A stretch of DNA of 64,000 nt from Rahnella variigena (GTDB lineage Bacteria; Pseudomonadota; Gammaproteobacteria; Enterobacterales; Enterobacteriaceae): NCBI RefSeq assembly GCF_003610915.1, contig NZ_NSDJ01000001.1, positions 1,364,001-1,428,000 on the forward strand. Reading direction: 5' to 3'. Positions 17,814-27,964 of this stretch are shown here, piece by piece. The notes under the pieces were generated by a model. The model saw only the letters and a program-made list of their open reading frames with translations, did not search any database and was not told where the DNA came from. Made by a program: the position numbers and the translations under genes. Every line of letters starts with the position of its first letter. Position 1 is the stretch's first letter.

Positions 17814-18860
17814 TTAACGTTTTTTCTTTTTCAAATCGCGCGGCGGACGGCCACGGACGGCTTTATAAACCTTAAAGCGGCCGTTCTGTGCCAGCACTTC
17901 ATGGCTGCCAAAAGCATCATCGAGCAGGGCGGCATATGGCAGGAAGGCGTTAGCCACAATGCGCAGTTCACCGCCAATGTTCAGATGGCCCACTGCGCCA
18001 CGGATCAGCTGCTCAGCCGCTGTCAGGCTAGTTTGCAGACCTTCATGGAATGGTGGGTTGGAGATGATCATGTCAAAACGACCGGCAATGTCGGAATAGA
18101 CGTTGCTGGCGATCACTTCGCCCGGCAGGTCGTTCGCCGCCAGTGTGGCGCGGCTGGCTTCTATAGCGGCAGCGCTCACATCACTGAGCGTGACTTTCAT
18201 CTTCGGCGAGTACATGGCCAGTACCGAAGCCAGCACGCCGGAACCGCAAGCCACATCCAGCACTTTGCCTTTCACCGGTTCTTCAAACGTGTTGATCAGC
18301 AGCAGGCTTCCGCTGTCCAGACCTTCACGGCTGAATACGCCCGGCAGGGTTTTAATGGTCACTTCTTCGACCATGTACTGATCCCACCAGCCGTCGGCAT
18401 CAAATTCAGGCTGTTTTTCCAGGCGACCATGATACAAACCGCAACGACGCGCGCTGTCGATTTTGCTCAGTTCACACAAACCTTCCAGCGTGGTTTCAGC
18501 GCTGCGTACGCCACTGCGGTTTTCACCGATGACAAACACGTCAATGCCGACCGGCAACTGTGAAAGTAAGTTGAACAGCTGGAATTTCGCTTCCAGTTTG
18601 CTTTTCGGCCAGTAATACACCAGCACATCGCAGGGCGCGATAAGCTCAGCATCAGCCAGCAAACCGAACTGAACGTTTTCGCCCAGACTTTTGCTGAGCA
18701 TCTGCCAGTGATGATACATATTGGTGTGAACGCGGACTTCTTCGGCGTCAATTTCAGCTGGCAGATTGTCTTGTAAGTCGCCGGCGAACAATACGCGGCG
18801 GCTTTCGAATTCTTCGCTATGGCGCAGTATGACTTCGCTGGCCGGAGTTAATGCAGACAT
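17814..18860 (-). CDS. rsmC: 16S rRNA m2G1207 methyltransferase RsmC
   Basis: A 348-aa enzyme (E. coli 343) that methylates G1207 of 16S rRNA in the 30S subunit with SAM. It has an N-terminal pseudo-methyltransferase domain and a C-terminal catalytic domain with SAM motif [18 protein letters not shown] and the catalytic NPPF in [11 protein letters not shown]. The tail is very basic (RDLKKKKR), which may help rRNA contact. ATG 18860 begins [18 protein letters not shown], matching the family; the open frame upstream to 19163 lies in the holD region and is not coding. It is divergent from holD. Confidence 0.95.
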   Translation of the reverse strand: MSALTPASEVILRHSEEFESRRVLFAGDLQDNLPAEIDAEEVRVHTNMYHHWQMLSKSLGENVQFGLLADAELIAPCDVLVYYWPKSKLEAKFQLFNLLSQLPVGIDVFVIGENRSGVRSAETTLEGLCELSKIDSARRCGLYHGRLEKQPEFDADGWWDQYMVEEVTIKTLPGVFSREGLDSGSLLLINTFEEPVKGKVLDVACGSGVLASVLAMYSPKMKVTLSDVSAAAIEASRATLAANDLPGEVIASNVYSDIAGRFDMIISNPPFHEGLQTSLTAAEQLIRGAVGHLNIGGELRIVANAFLPYAALLDDAFGSHEVLAQNGRFKVYKAVRGRPPRDLKKKKR

Positions 18861-18999
18861 CAGGGTGAGGCTCCTCAGGAATGAACGCGGGATTATATAC
18901 TCTTCGCCTCTGATTGAGTAATCGAGCTTTATTGGCGCATATTCGCTGTGTTTGCTAGCATAGCCGGGCTTTTCGCACTTCAACCGGCAGGAAACAGGC

Positions 19000-19413
19000 A
19001 TGGCATCCAGACGAGACACACTGTTACAGCAACTGGGGATCACCCAGTGGACGCTGCGCCGGCCCGCGGTTTTACAGGGCGAAGTGGCGGTCAGCCTGCC
19101 TGCGGACACTAAACTGCTGATTGTGGCAGATGTTCCTCCTGCGGAAGATGACCCGCTGGTCACCGATGTTTTACGCAGTCTGGCACTGGGTGCTCATCAG
19201 GTTTATCGCCTGACGCCGGAACAGGTCGCCATGTTGCCTGAAGATACCCGCTGCAATGTCTGGCGATTGGGGTTAAGCGAACCGCTAACTCTCGCCGGTC
19301 CGCAGTTATCCAGTCCGGCTCTGGCCGAACTCTATCAAGACGCCGGCGCAAAACGCGCGCTCTGGCAGCAGATCTGTGAAAATGAACAACATTTCTATCC
19401 TGACCATCGCTGA
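19000..19413 (+). CDS. holD: DNA polymerase III psi subunit
   Basis: A 137-aa protein, the same length as E. coli HolD. It bridges the clamp loader and the chi subunit that binds SSB. The N-terminus [22 protein letters not shown] carries the segment that contacts the clamp loader, and the rest is the compact chi-binding domain. The 3' end overlaps rimI by 32 bp, so the two genes are translated from one message. Order rsmC (divergent)-holD-rimI is as in E. coli. Confidence 0.92.
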   Translation: MASRRDTLLQQLGITQWTLRRPAVLQGEVAVSLPADTKLLIVADVPPAEDDPLVTDVLRSLALGAHQVYRLTPEQVAMLPEDTRCNVWRLGLSEPLTLAGPQLSSPALAELYQDAGAKRALWQQICENEQHFYPDHR

Positions 19414-19825
19414 TCTTCCCCGCGCATTTGAAATTGAGCAGGCCAGCCATGCCTTTCCGTGGACGGAAAAAACGCTGGCCAGCAATCAGGGCGAGCGCTA
19501 TCTGAATCTCAAGATCATGCAGGGCGACGTGATGGCCGGTTTTGCTATCACCCAAATCGTTCTCGACGAAGCGACGCTTTTCAATATTGCCATCGATCCG
19601 GCTTTTCAGCGTCAGGGCTTAGGCCGCACATTGCTGGAAGAAGTGATACAACAGCTTGAGCAGAAAGATGTTTTCACGTTATGGCTCGAAGTCCGCGCCT
19701 CTAACGCTAAAGCTATCGCGCTCTATGAAAGCCTCGGTTTTAACGAACTCTCCGTTCGCCGCAATTACTATCCCGCCGCACAAGGCCGCGAAGATGCCCT
19801 TATGATGGCGCTCCCGCTGGGGTAA
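19382..19825 (+). CDS. rimI: Ribosomal protein S18 alanine N-acetyltransferase
   Basis: A 147-aa GNAT acetyltransferase (E. coli 148) that acetylates the N-terminal Ala of S18. The acetyl-CoA loop is QRQGLGRTLL, with the family core WLEVRASNAKAIALYESLGF and the C-terminal RRNYYPAAQGREDALMMALPL. ATG 19382 is chosen to match the E. coli N-terminus; a GTG two codons upstream is also in frame. The gene overlaps the end of holD. Its stop is followed within three bases by the first of three operators of the inserted hipBA-like pair. Confidence 0.94.
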   Translation: MNNISILTIADLPRAFEIEQASHAFPWTEKTLASNQGERYLNLKIMQGDVMAGFAITQIVLDEATLFNIAIDPAFQRQGLGRTLLEEVIQQLEQKDVFTLWLEVRASNAKAIALYESLGFNELSVRRNYYPAAQGREDALMMALPLG

Positions 19826-19827
19826 AA

Positions 19828-19904
19828 ACAGCTAATTTGTTGTAATCTACGCATCATTACATCTAATAAGTTGTATTGATGTGCTATGACAACTAATCTG
19901 TTGT
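19828..19904. promoter_or_regulatory. Three operator-like dyads upstream of the hipBA-like pair
   Basis: ACAGCTAATTTGTTGT (19828-19843), ACATCTAATAAGTTGT (19859-19874) and ACAACTAATCTGTTGT (19889-19904) share the pattern ACAnC-N6-GTTGT, a dyad with ACAAC/GTTGT arms that is perfect in the third copy. Start-to-start spacing is 31 and 30 bp, about three helical turns, so bound dimers would lie on one face of the DNA. The array fills the gap between rimI and the antitoxin gene. HipB of E. coli also binds several operators ahead of hipBA, though with a different sequence. Confidence 0.75.
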
Positions 19905-19910
19905 TAAGCC

Positions 19911-20234
19911 ATGCGAACGGACAGCCTCATGAAAACCCTCAAGCAACTCCCGGAACTTCTGAAACAAAGAAGAATACAACTGGATCTGAATCAGAAGGAT
20001 ATGCTGATGCGAATCGGTATGTCTCAGCAACAGTACCAGCGTATTGAAGCGGGGGCCGATCCGCGACTTTCGACTCTTCTACGCATTCTGGAGGGTATGG
20101 ATCTTGAAATGATGCTTGTGCCGCGTCAGCGGGTGCAGGAAATTGAGGCATTACTGGAGGGTACGTCGAGACTGACGGTGAATGAAAGCCAACCAGACAG
20201 CTGGAATGACCTTCTGCATGATCTGGACGATTAG
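19911..20234 (+). CDS. HipB-like XRE antitoxin/repressor
   Basis: A 107-aa protein, or 101 aa if the ATG at 19929 is used; neither start has a strong Shine-Dalgarno. The helix-turn-helix is RRIQLDLNQKDMLMRIGMSQQQYQRIEAGADPRLSTLLRILEGMDLEMMLV, of the XRE type found in HipB and relatives. The acidic C-terminal tail (PDSWNDLLHDLDD) may contact the toxin, which is inference. The three dyads upstream imply autorepression. The HipA-like gene begins two bases after its stop, so both are made from one transcript. Confidence 0.85.
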   Translation: MRTDSLMKTLKQLPELLKQRRIQLDLNQKDMLMRIGMSQQQYQRIEAGADPRLSTLLRILEGMDLEMMLVPRQRVQEIEALLEGTSRLTVNESQPDSWNDLLHDLDD

Positions 20235-20236
20235 CC

Positions 20237-21496
20237 ATGACAAAACAAACAGAGTCTGTCGAGGCACTGGCCTTATATTTACATGATCAGCGGATTGGCG
20301 TACTGGCTCATTATTCCGGCAGCCGAAATATCCTGACTTTCGACCCTGCTTATGCGGCTTTATCTTGGGAGGATAAGCCGGTTTTTACATTGTCACAAAA
20401 GTCATACTCTGATTACTTGCATCGCCCGCTGGTTTCTTCTCTCCGTTTACCCCCTGTACTTTCTAATTTGTTACCGGAAGGGGCTTTGCGGGCATGGATG
20501 ACGCAGTCACTAAAAATCCATCACGATTCAGAATTCCCTTTACTGGCATATGCGGGAAAAAATCTTCCGGGTGCATTGCGGGTCAGACCCGTCCTCAGAG
20601 ATGAAATGCCAGCCTGGGCTAAAGTGTCTCGTGGCGACCGGCTTGAGCCTGTTCAGATAGATGTTCGTCAGCAGGCCGATAAGTTTTCGCTGGCTGGCGT
20701 TCAGCTGAAGTTTTCTGTACAGCAGGAACAAGGACGCTCCAACGTCAGCGCTGAAATCGGCGAAGATAGCTGGATAATCAAAACGCCTTCGGTAGTGCAT
20801 CCTTCGCTCGCGGAGAATGAATTCACTGCCATGACACTTGCGGCAAGTGCGGGCGTTGAAATCCCTGAGATTAAGCTGGTCCGTCTTTCTGAAATCGATA
20901 ACTTGCCCGACATTCGCCTTCCTGATGAGCCTTTTGCTTTTAGCATTAAGCGTTTTGACCGCAGTCCTGCCGGGCGTATACACACGGAAGATTTTGCTCA
21001 AATTTTTGAGGTGTATGCCCATGGGAAATACGGGCGCCATAACTATGAACAAATCGCAGCGGTGCTTGATCGTGTTGGTTCTGCCGGGTTGGCTGATGTG
21101 CAGCAAATGGCACGCCGGTTACTGGTCAATATCCTGCTGGGAAATGGCGATGCGCATTTGAAAAACTGGTCGGTTATCTATCCTGACGGAATAAATGCCC
21201 GACTCTCTCCGGCTTATGACATCGTGAGCACGCGAATTTATATGCAGGATGAACAAGGAGTGGCACTGAATATGGCCCGGGAAAAACGCTGGGCTGTGAT
21301 CGATTTCGCGACTTTTGAAAAATGGACAGACCGAATCGGAGTGTCATGGCCTGCGATAAAAGTGCATCTGAATGATGTGCTGAGTATTGCTCGCAAAGAA
21401 TGGCATGACAGGCTTGATTCGCTCCCTATGGCCGATGAGCATAAAGTGATTTTGCGACGCCATTGGGCTTCATTGCCTTCTGACTTCAAACTCTGA
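20237..21496 (+). CDS. HipA-like serine/threonine kinase toxin
   Basis: A 419-aa HipA-family kinase (E. coli HipA 440). It has the N-terminal HipA domain with LLPEGALRAWM, the ATP-loop SLAGVQLKFSV (Ser151 at the place of the autophosphorylated serine), Lys182 in WIIKTP, the HTEDFAQIF segment, the catalytic loop NGDAHLKNWS (Asp305) and the metal-binding YDIVS (Asp328). All key residues are present, so the kinase should be active. HipA of E. coli phosphorylates glutamyl-tRNA synthetase and drives persistence; whether this relative shares the target is unknown. The pair stands where E. coli has yjjG, between rimI and prfC. Confidence 0.88.
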   Translation: MTKQTESVEALALYLHDQRIGVLAHYSGSRNILTFDPAYAALSWEDKPVFTLSQKSYSDYLHRPLVSSLRLPPVLSNLLPEGALRAWMTQSLKIHHDSEFPLLAYAGKNLPGALRVRPVLRDEMPAWAKVSRGDRLEPVQIDVRQQADKFSLAGVQLKFSVQQEQGRSNVSAEIGEDSWIIKTPSVVHPSLAENEFTAMTLAASAGVEIPEIKLVRLSEIDNLPDIRLPDEPFAFSIKRFDRSPAGRIHTEDFAQIFEVYAHGKYGRHNYEQIAAVLDRVGSAGLADVQQMARRLLVNILLGNGDAHLKNWSVIYPDGINARLSPAYDIVSTRIYMQDEQGVALNMAREKRWAVIDFATFEKWTDRIGVSWPAIKVHLNDVLSIARKEWHDRLDSLPMADEHKVILRRHWASLPSDFKL

Positions 21497-21659
21497 GTTT
21501 TTCTCGCACACACCATACAAAAAAACCATTGATTGCCCATCCCGGCTAAATCAGTGAAAATAGCCGGCTATAACTTTTATTACCGCTTTGCCTGACGTCA
21601 TCTTCTGACGTGATGTTAAATCCTATGCAGGGCGGACCAACCGCAGAAACGTGAAAAAC

Positions 21660-23249
21660 ATGTCTCCAAGTGAATACGCCCTTGAAGTGGCCAAGCGCCG
21701 CACATTTGCCATCATCTCTCACCCCGATGCCGGTAAAACTACGATTACTGAAAAAGTTCTGTTATTCGGACAGGCCATTCAGACCGCCGGTACAGTAAAA
21801 GGCCGCGGCTCCAGCCATCACGCCAAATCCGACTGGATGGAAATGGAAAAACAACGTGGTATCTCCATCACCACGTCCGTGATGCAATTCCCGTACAAAC
21901 AGTGTCTGGTTAACCTGCTCGACACCCCGGGGCACGAAGACTTCTCCGAAGATACCTACCGTACCCTGACCGCGGTTGACTGCTGTCTGATGGTGATCGA
22001 CGCTGCGAAAGGTGTTGAAGACAGGACCCGTAAGCTGATGGAAGTCACCCGTCTGCGTGATACGCCGATCCTGACTTTCATGAACAAACTCGACCGTGAC
22101 ATCCGTGACCCGATGGAAGTGATGGACGAAGTGGAGCGCGAGCTGAAAATTGCCTGTTCTCCGATTACCTGGCCGATCGGCTGCGGTAAATTGTTCAAAG
22201 GGGTTTACCACCTCTATAAAGATGAAGTGTATCTGTACCAGACCGGTAAAGGTCACACCATTCAGGAAGTTCGCGTCGTTAAAGGCCTGGATAACCCTGA
22301 GCTGGATGCTGCTGTCGGCGAAGATCTGGCTGTGCAACTGCGTGAAGAGCTGGAACTGGTTCAGGGTGCATCCCATGAATTCGATCACGAAGCTTTCCTG
22401 CAGGGCGAACTGACGCCGGTATTCTTCGGTACTGCACTCGGTAACTTTGGTGTTGATCACATGCTCGACGGTCTGGTGGACTGGGCGCCTGCGCCGATGC
22501 CACGTAAAACTGACCTGCGTGAAGTGAAAGCCGATGACGAGAAATTCACCGGTTTTGTGTTTAAAATTCAGGCCAATATGGATCCGAAACACCGTGACCG
22601 CGTGGCATTCATGCGTGTGGTGTCCGGTAAGTATGAAAAAGGCATGAAACTGCGTCAGGTGCGTACGGGTAAAGACGTGGTGATTTCTGACGCGCTGACC
22701 TTTATGGCCGGCGACCGTTCACACGTTGAAGAAGCCTATCCGGGCGATATCATCGGCCTGCACAACCACGGCACGATTCAGATTGGCGACACCTTTACCC
22801 AGGGTGAGAACATGAAGTTCACCGGCATTCCTAACTTTGCCCCTGAACTGTTCCGTCGTATCCGCCTGCGTGACCCGCTGAAACAGAAACAGTTGCTGAA
22901 AGGACTGGTACAGCTTTCAGAAGAAGGCGCGGTACAGGTGTTCCGTCCGATCTCTAACAACGATTTAATCGTTGGTGCGGTCGGTGTGCTGCAGTTTGAA
23001 GTGGTCGTGGCACGTCTGAAAAGCGAATACAACGTCGAGGCGATTTACGAATCCGTGAACGTTTCCACCGCGCGTTGGGTGGAATGCAGCGACGTGAAGA
23101 AGTTCGAAGAATTCAAACGCAAGAACGAAACCAACCTGGCACTGGATGGTGGCGATAATTTGGCCTATATCGCCCCAACGATGGTGAACCTGAATCTGGC
23201 TTCAGAGCGTTATCCTGAAGTGAAATTCCGTAAAACCCGCGAACATTAA
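21660..23249 (+). CDS. prfC: Peptide chain release factor 3
   Basis: A 529-aa translational GTPase, the E. coli length. RF3 removes RF1/RF2 from the ribosome after termination. G motifs are visible: G1 HPDAGKTT, the switch region [14 protein letters not shown]3 [12 protein letters not shown], and G4 NKLDRD. ATG 21660 ([16 protein letters not shown]) matches the E. coli start; a GTG three codons upstream is in frame but less likely. A strong terminator follows. Position before osmY is conserved, though a chitinase gene is inserted here between them. Confidence 0.96.
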   Translation: MSPSEYALEVAKRRTFAIISHPDAGKTTITEKVLLFGQAIQTAGTVKGRGSSHHAKSDWMEMEKQRGISITTSVMQFPYKQCLVNLLDTPGHEDFSEDTYRTLTAVDCCLMVIDAAKGVEDRTRKLMEVTRLRDTPILTFMNKLDRDIRDPMEVMDEVERELKIACSPITWPIGCGKLFKGVYHLYKDEVYLYQTGKGHTIQEVRVVKGLDNPELDAAVGEDLAVQLREELELVQGASHEFDHEAFLQGELTPVFFGTALGNFGVDHMLDGLVDWAPAPMPRKTDLREVKADDEKFTGFVFKIQANMDPKHRDRVAFMRVVSGKYEKGMKLRQVRTGKDVVISDALTFMAGDRSHVEEAYPGDIIGLHNHGTIQIGDTFTQGENMKFTGIPNFAPELFRRIRLRDPLKQKQLLKGLVQLSEEGAVQVFRPISNNDLIVGAVGVLQFEVVVARLKSEYNVEAIYESVNVSTARWVECSDVKKFEEFKRKNETNLALDGGDNLAYIAPTMVNLNLASERYPEVKFRKTREH

Positions 23250-23266
23250 TCTGTTCCTGTTTGTGG

Positions 23267-23295
23267 AAAGGCGACATTTATGTCGCCTTTTTTAT
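23267..23295 (+). terminator. Rho-independent terminator of prfC
   Basis: A perfect 10-bp stem AAAGGCGACA / TGTCGCCTTT around a TTTA loop, followed by T-rich sequence. Confidence 0.9.
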
Positions 23296-23662
23296 TACTT
23301 CTGAATTTAACATTAATTAAATATATATTAATTTACTTGCTTAATTACGCTCTATTATTACATTCCTGAATGTTTAAATGCAGAAAATATGTCTGGCTTA
23401 TTAAATAATCTTAATTGTAATTATTAGTGCGATCTATTAGTTTTTGATTAGTTTGTTTCCGAATAGATATGTCATTATACGTATGCCACAAATTACTTCA
23501 TATTTATTTGATATGTATCGCAATAAACACATGCTTTGCATTTATGTATTAATAAATAAATTCTCAATTCACCATAGTTTCAAATACGTTTTCTCGTAAA
23601 ACATATATGTATTCTATGAATATCCCGCCGTGGCAATGATATATATATAAGGAATGTAAGTT
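23296..23662. other. AT-rich leader region before the chitinase gene
   Basis: About 365 bp that is strikingly AT-rich compared with the flanking genes, with runs such as TTAATTAAATATATATTAA. No convincing ORF was found. It presumably holds the chitinase promoter and, given its composition, would be a likely H-NS target (inference). Confidence 0.5.
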
Positions 23663-26218
23663 ATGAAAATGAATAAAATCACACAGATGTTGTGTGTTGC
23701 CGGTCTGACGGTGGCCTCTGCCAGCGCCTTTGCTCTTGAAGCGTGGAATGGTCAGGAAGGCGGCGACACCTATGAAGTTATCTTCGACGGCGGCGTTTAT
23801 TCTAACGCCTGGTGGGTCGGTGCGACCAATTGCCCGGGCACCGCTGAACAAGATCAGGGTGCCAACCCGTGGCGTAAAGTACGCGACGCATCCGCGACTG
23901 AAATGAGCCAGTATGGCAACCCGACAGTTTGTGAGATCGCCGGTGACGGTACCCAGAATAATTATGTCAATTATGACAGCAGCCGTGATTATTTAGCCGG
24001 TGATATTGTCCTGGCAAATGGCATGACGTACAAAACGTCTAAAGCAACGCCTGCACACAGTTTCGCACCAGCAGAAAATAACCCGTGGGTAGCTTATGCG
24101 CCGACGCCGGTCTGGAGCAGCAGCACAACCTATAATCAGGGTGATAAAGTTCAGAAAGACGGCGTGATGTATGAAGCTCTGTTCTACACCGTTAATAATG
24201 ATCCGTCTCTGGCAGCCAATCAAAACCCTGAGGGAAATAACGGCCATCCGTGGAAACCGTTAGGTGCAGTACAATCTTATTCTCAGGATCAAATTGATAA
24301 CGCGCCAAGGTTGAATATCAATACATTATATCCTGCTAATTCATTGGTGAAATATAACGGCAAGAATTATCAGTCTGCTGTCATCGTTCAGAAAGTGAAA
24401 CCAGACGATGTTACCCCATGGGCTGTTTATATGGACTGGAGCGGCACTAAAGAGCGAGTGGGTACGCCGAAGAATCCATGGCCTGCCCAGTTCTATGCGC
24501 CATATGTCGATTTTACCTTAAACATGCAGCCTGACCTGGTAGGTCTGGCGAAAAACCAGAACGTTAACCACTTCACCATGGCCTTTATGGTCGCTAAAGA
24601 TGCTAATACCTGTGTACCGACATGGGGCACTGCTTACAGCGTCACCAACTATGCGCAATACAGCAAAATCAAAGCATTGCGCGAAGCGGGGGGCGATATC
24701 ATGGTATCGATCGGCGGCGCGAACAATGCACCACTGGCCGCGGCCTGTAATAACGTGAATGATCTGGCACAGCATTATTACGATATCGTTGAGAACCTTA
24801 ATCTTCAGGTGCTTGATTTCGATATCGAAGGCAACTGGCTGGCGGATAAAGAGTCTGTTCAGCGTCGTAATGCTGCCGTCAAATTGGTGCAGGATCGTTG
24901 GGCTGCCGAAGGCCGTCACATCGGTATCTGGTATACCTTGCCTGTTCTGCCAACCGGTCTGACCCATGAAGGGATGGAAGTGTTGCAGGATGCCAAAGAT
25001 CAGGGCGTGGTGCTTACTGGTGTAAACGTGATGGCGATGGACTACGGCAACATTCAATGCCAGTCAGCCAATACTGAAGGCCAGAATATCCATGGCAAAT
25101 GTGCGACGTCGGCTATCGACAATCTTTTTGCTCAGGTGAAAGGTTTATACCCTGAGAAGAGCGCGGCGCAGGTTTACGCCATGCTGGGGACGACCCCGAT
25201 GATCGGCTATAACGACGTGCAGGGTGAAGTGTTCTATCTTTCTGATGCCCGTCTCGTTTACCAGCAGGCGAAAGATTATGGCCTGGGTATGATTGGCGCA
25301 TGGTCTATGGCTCGCGATCAGCCGGGTGTTTCTGGGCAAGTTTCCGCAGAACACAGTGGTATGACACCGGAACAGGCTCCGCTCTATGCTTACAGCCAAA
25401 TCTTTGCGCCAATCACCAGCGGTTCAGTCGCACCGGTAGCAACCAATACACCACCGGTCGCGAATGCGGGTATGGCTCAGCAAGTTAACGGCATCGGCGT
25501 GATTACACTGGATGGCTCGGCCAGTACCGATAAAGACGGCGACAGCCTGACTTATCAGTGGAAACAAGTTTCCGGCCCGGCAGTGACGCTGCAAAACAGC
25601 AATTCAGCTAAAGCGACATTCAGCGTGGCGCAACCGGTGACCAATGCGGTGTACACCTTCTCTCTGACAGTGAGTGACAGCGAAGGCAGCACCACGGCGC
25701 AAACCAGCGTGAATGTGATTGATGCCTCTAAACCTGTCGCACCGTCCGTTACCCTTGAATCTACGTATACCGTGACTTCAGGTGAATCGCTGACACTGAC
25801 AGCAAAAGTGACCGATCCGGATACGCAGGCTGCTGATTTACATTATCAGTGGACTAATCCGGCTGGATTACCAGTTGCACCGGCTCAGGGTGCAGCATCC
25901 AATACTGAAGTCATCAATGCACCACAAGTGACAGTTGATACACGCTTCACTGTTGACGTGACCGTGACCGATAACACCGGTTTAACGGATACCGCGACCA
26001 CCACGGTTCTGGTAAAAGCTAAAGCGGCGGCGGCAGGTTACGACTATGTTTACCCGGAAAGCAGCGAGAAATACGTGGCGGGTACTAAAGTATTAGGCAG
26101 TGATGGCAGCATCTATCAGTGCAAACCTTTCCCATACTCTGGCTGGTGTGGTCAGGCGGCCTGGGCTTATGCGCCAGCCACCGGTACTAACTGGCAGGAT
26201 GCATGGGACAAGCAGTAA
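23663..26218 (+). CDS. Secreted multidomain GH18 chitinase
   Basis: An 851-aa exported enzyme. A Sec signal peptide (cleavage likely after Ala24, SASAFA) is followed by about three CBM5/12-like chitin-binding modules (residues about 100-145, 149-195, 215-262, each with a Y..GD.V..NG..Y pattern). A GH18 barrel spans about 275-585, with catalytic DxDxE as Asp385, Asp387 and Glu389 in LDFDIEG and the substrate-side MAMDYGN. Then come a PKD domain (about 600-690, [13 protein letters not shown]), a second Ig-like domain, and a C-terminal chitin-binding module with [14 protein letters not shown]. It resembles E. coli ChiA in outline and should degrade chitin outside the cell, probably after type II secretion. 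AAGGAA precedes ATG 23663. It is inserted between prfC and osmY and has its own terminator. Confidence 0.9.
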   Translation: MKMNKITQMLCVAGLTVASASAFALEAWNGQEGGDTYEVIFDGGVYSNAWWVGATNCPGTAEQDQGANPWRKVRDASATEMSQYGNPTVCEIAGDGTQNNYVNYDSSRDYLAGDIVLANGMTYKTSKATPAHSFAPAENNPWVAYAPTPVWSSSTTYNQGDKVQKDGVMYEALFYTVNNDPSLAANQNPEGNNGHPWKPLGAVQSYSQDQIDNAPRLNINTLYPANSLVKYNGKNYQSAVIVQKVKPDDVTPWAVYMDWSGTKERVGTPKNPWPAQFYAPYVDFTLNMQPDLVGLAKNQNVNHFTMAFMVAKDANTCVPTWGTAYSVTNYAQYSKIKALREAGGDIMVSIGGANNAPLAAACNNVNDLAQHYYDIVENLNLQVLDFDIEGNWLADKESVQRRNAAVKLVQDRWAAEGRHIGIWYTLPVLPTGLTHEGMEVLQDAKDQGVVLTGVNVMAMDYGNIQCQSANTEGQNIHGKCATSAIDNLFAQVKGLYPEKSAAQVYAMLGTTPMIGYNDVQGEVFYLSDARLVYQQAKDYGLGMIGAWSMARDQPGVSGQVSAEHSGMTPEQAPLYAYSQIFAPITSGSVAPVATNTPPVANAGMAQQVNGIGVITLDGSASTDKDGDSLTYQWKQVSGPAVTLQNSNSAKATFSVAQPVTNAVYTFSLTVSDSEGSTTAQTSVNVIDASKPVAPSVTLESTYTVTSGESLTLTAKVTDPDTQAADLHYQWTNPAGLPVAPAQGAASNTEVINAPQVTVDTRFTVDVTVTDNTGLTDTATTTVLVKAKAAAAGYDYVYPESSEKYVAGTKVLGSDGSIYQCKPFPYSGWCGQAAWAYAPATGTNWQDAWDKQ

Positions 26219-26268
26219 TCTAAAACCTAAGTCTGATTTTTAGAGCAAATTTTTAACCCAATAATGCC

Positions 26269-26300
26269 AAATGGCTCCTTTTACAGGAGCCATTTTTTTA
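26269..26300 (+). terminator. Rho-independent terminator of the chitinase gene
   Basis: Stem AAATGGCTCC / GGAGCCATTT around a 7-base loop, then a run of T. The following stretch to 26653 holds no convincing gene and must contain the osmY promoter. Confidence 0.9.
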
Positions 26301-26653
26301 TCTGACGCGTGTCAGCCTCCAGATATTTCTTATCACTATGCCGATATTTTGTGCAGATTTAGGGGGAAACCTTCGGACTTGTCTGCATTAGGGTCCCTAT
26401 TCGACGATCTTCCTACACATTTGATCATTCTTGACTATATTAAATGTGTGTTCAGGAAATGGTGGCTTAAAGCACTGCATTAAAGTCACTCAACAGAGAG
26501 TTATATCGCAAGGCAGTTAAAAGCCAGAATAAAACGATGTACTCTGCTACAAGGACAGTAAAAACAGCAGCAATACAATTTGTTAGAAGGCGTCACCAAG
26601 AATGTGACGTACAGAGCCGAAATCAAGGCTTATAAACCGAAAGGAAGAAATCG

Positions 26654-27244
26654 ATGAAAAACTCTAAATTTGCCTATTCCATGATGGCCGTAGTACTGGG
26701 TACCGCACTGATGAGCGGCAGCGCTCTGGCTGCGACGACTACAGATAGCGCAGGTGCAAAAATCGATAGCTCCATGAAGAAAGTTGATAACTACATGGGC
26801 GACAGCGCCATCACAGCGAAAGTAAAAAGTGCACTGGTGGATGATAAAGCCATCAAAAGCAGCGACATTTCCGTGACCACCAATGCAGGCGTCGTTACGC
26901 TGAGCGGTTTCGTTGGTTCACAGGCTGAAGCTGAGCAGGCGGTTGCCGCCGCAACTAAAGTTGAAGGTGTGAAATCTGTCAGTGACAAACTGCACACTAA
27001 AGACAGCAAAGACCAGAGCGTGAAAGGCTATGCGGGCGACAGCGCAACAACAGCGTCTGTGAAAGCAAAACTGCTGGCCGATGACATTGTCCCTTCACGT
27101 AATGTAAAAGTTGAAACCACCGACGGCGTAGTACAGCTTTCCGGTGCAGTGAAAGACCAGGCACAGTCTGACCGTGCTGAAAGCGTTGCGAAAACCGTTG
27201 ATGGCGTGAAAAGCGTCAAAAATGACCTGAAAGTCGCACCGTAA
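26654..27244 (+). CDS. osmY: Periplasmic hyperosmotic-stress protein OsmY
   Basis: A 196-aa exported protein (E. coli 201). A signal peptide ends at SGSALA (residues 1-26). Two BON domains follow, at about residues 49-112 ([20 protein letters not shown]) and 128-195 ([20 protein letters not shown]). OsmY is a sigma-S-dependent periplasmic protein with chaperone-like activity under osmotic stress. AAGGAAGAAATCG precedes the ATG. Position upstream of ytjA is as in E. coli. Confidence 0.95.
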   Translation: MKNSKFAYSMMAVVLGTALMSGSALAATTTDSAGAKIDSSMKKVDNYMGDSAITAKVKSALVDDKAIKSSDISVTTNAGVVTLSGFVGSQAEAEQAVAAATKVEGVKSVSDKLHTKDSKDQSVKGYAGDSATTASVKAKLLADDIVPSRNVKVETTDGVVQLSGAVKDQAQSDRAESVAKTVDGVKSVKNDLKVAP

Positions 27245-27258
27245 CGATATTCTGCTCT

Positions 27259-27300
27259 ACCTGTAGTACAAGACCTGTAGTACAAGACCTGAAGTACAAG
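27259..27300. repeat. Three tandem 14-bp repeats after osmY
   Basis: ACCTGTAGTACAAG occurs twice in a row (27259-27272, 27273-27286), followed by a third copy with one change (T to A, 27287-27300). The array ends where the osmY terminator-like hairpin begins. Confidence 0.85.
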
Positions 27301-27332
27301 GCGCCTTCTCACGGGCGGGCGCCTCATCTTTT
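27299..27332 (+). terminator. Possible terminator after osmY
   Basis: Stem AGGCGCC / GGCGCCT with a 12-base loop, followed by CATCTTTTG. The T-run is interrupted, so this is moderate evidence only. Confidence 0.5.
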
Positions 27333-27591
27333 GAATAACGCATAACAATATTTGTGTTGCCCGCTGAATATTCGGGACGGATAAGATTTGCCTGATTTCG
27401 GAAAAATATCGTGTCAGAAGCTCTAACACTTTAATTTTTCGACTACCTTTATTAAGTAAGAAGTTTTTGTTCCCGGCATACGGTCGGGAGATAAAGTGTC
27501 AAAAGGCAGATGTTTAACAGTGAGTCCGGCCCGAAGCGGGGCACCACCTTTTAAACTGGCAAAGTGAAAATAGGGTATAAAGGAGAAGCTT

Positions 27592-27753
27592 ATGTTTCGT
27601 TGGGGCATTATTTTTCTAATCATCGCGTTAATCGCGGCGGCTCTCGGTTTCGGTGGTTTGGCGGGTACAGCTGCCTGGGCTGCAAAAATCGTCTTCGTAG
27701 TCGGTATCATTCTGTTCCTGGTCAGCCTGTTTACCGGTCGTAAACGACTCTGA
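27592..27753 (+). CDS. ytjA: Small membrane protein YtjA (DUF1328/UPF0391)
   Basis: A 53-aa protein beginning [20 protein letters not shown], with two hydrophobic helices separated by [13 protein letters not shown] and ending in the basic tail TGRKRL. Length and sequence fit YtjA of E. coli. AAGGAGAAGCTT gives a strong ribosome binding site. It is probably stress-induced with osmY, since the pair is adjacent in E. coli too. The function is unknown. A strong terminator follows. Confidence 0.92.
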   Translation: MFRWGIIFLIIALIAAALGFGGLAGTAAWAAKIVFVVGIILFLVSLFTGRKRL

Positions 27754-27794
27754 CCGCATCAATGATTTGATGCCAAAAAGTGTTAATGAATGAC

Positions 27795-27828
27795 ATCGCC
27801 CCCTTCAATGAAGGGGGCGATTCTTTTT
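27795..27828 (+). terminator. Rho-independent terminator of ytjA
   Basis: A perfect 12-bp stem ATCGCCCCCTTC / GAAGGGGGCGAT around AAT, followed by TCTTTTT. Confidence 0.92.
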
Positions 27829-27964
27829 ATGTGCGATCTGGCTGTTAACAGGACGTAACGATTTTATCGCTGAAATTTGGCAAGAATTTCACGTAAATCA
27901 GTCAGACAAGGTATGCTCAGAAATGAAGGCCGCTGAGTGAGGCCGATTTTGTGAGGATAGCCCG

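Noticed and set aside
23663..23735. Lipoprotein signal at Cys11 of the chitinase
   Set aside because: The residues before the Cys do not form a lipobox, and a normal signal peptidase I site follows at Ala24.
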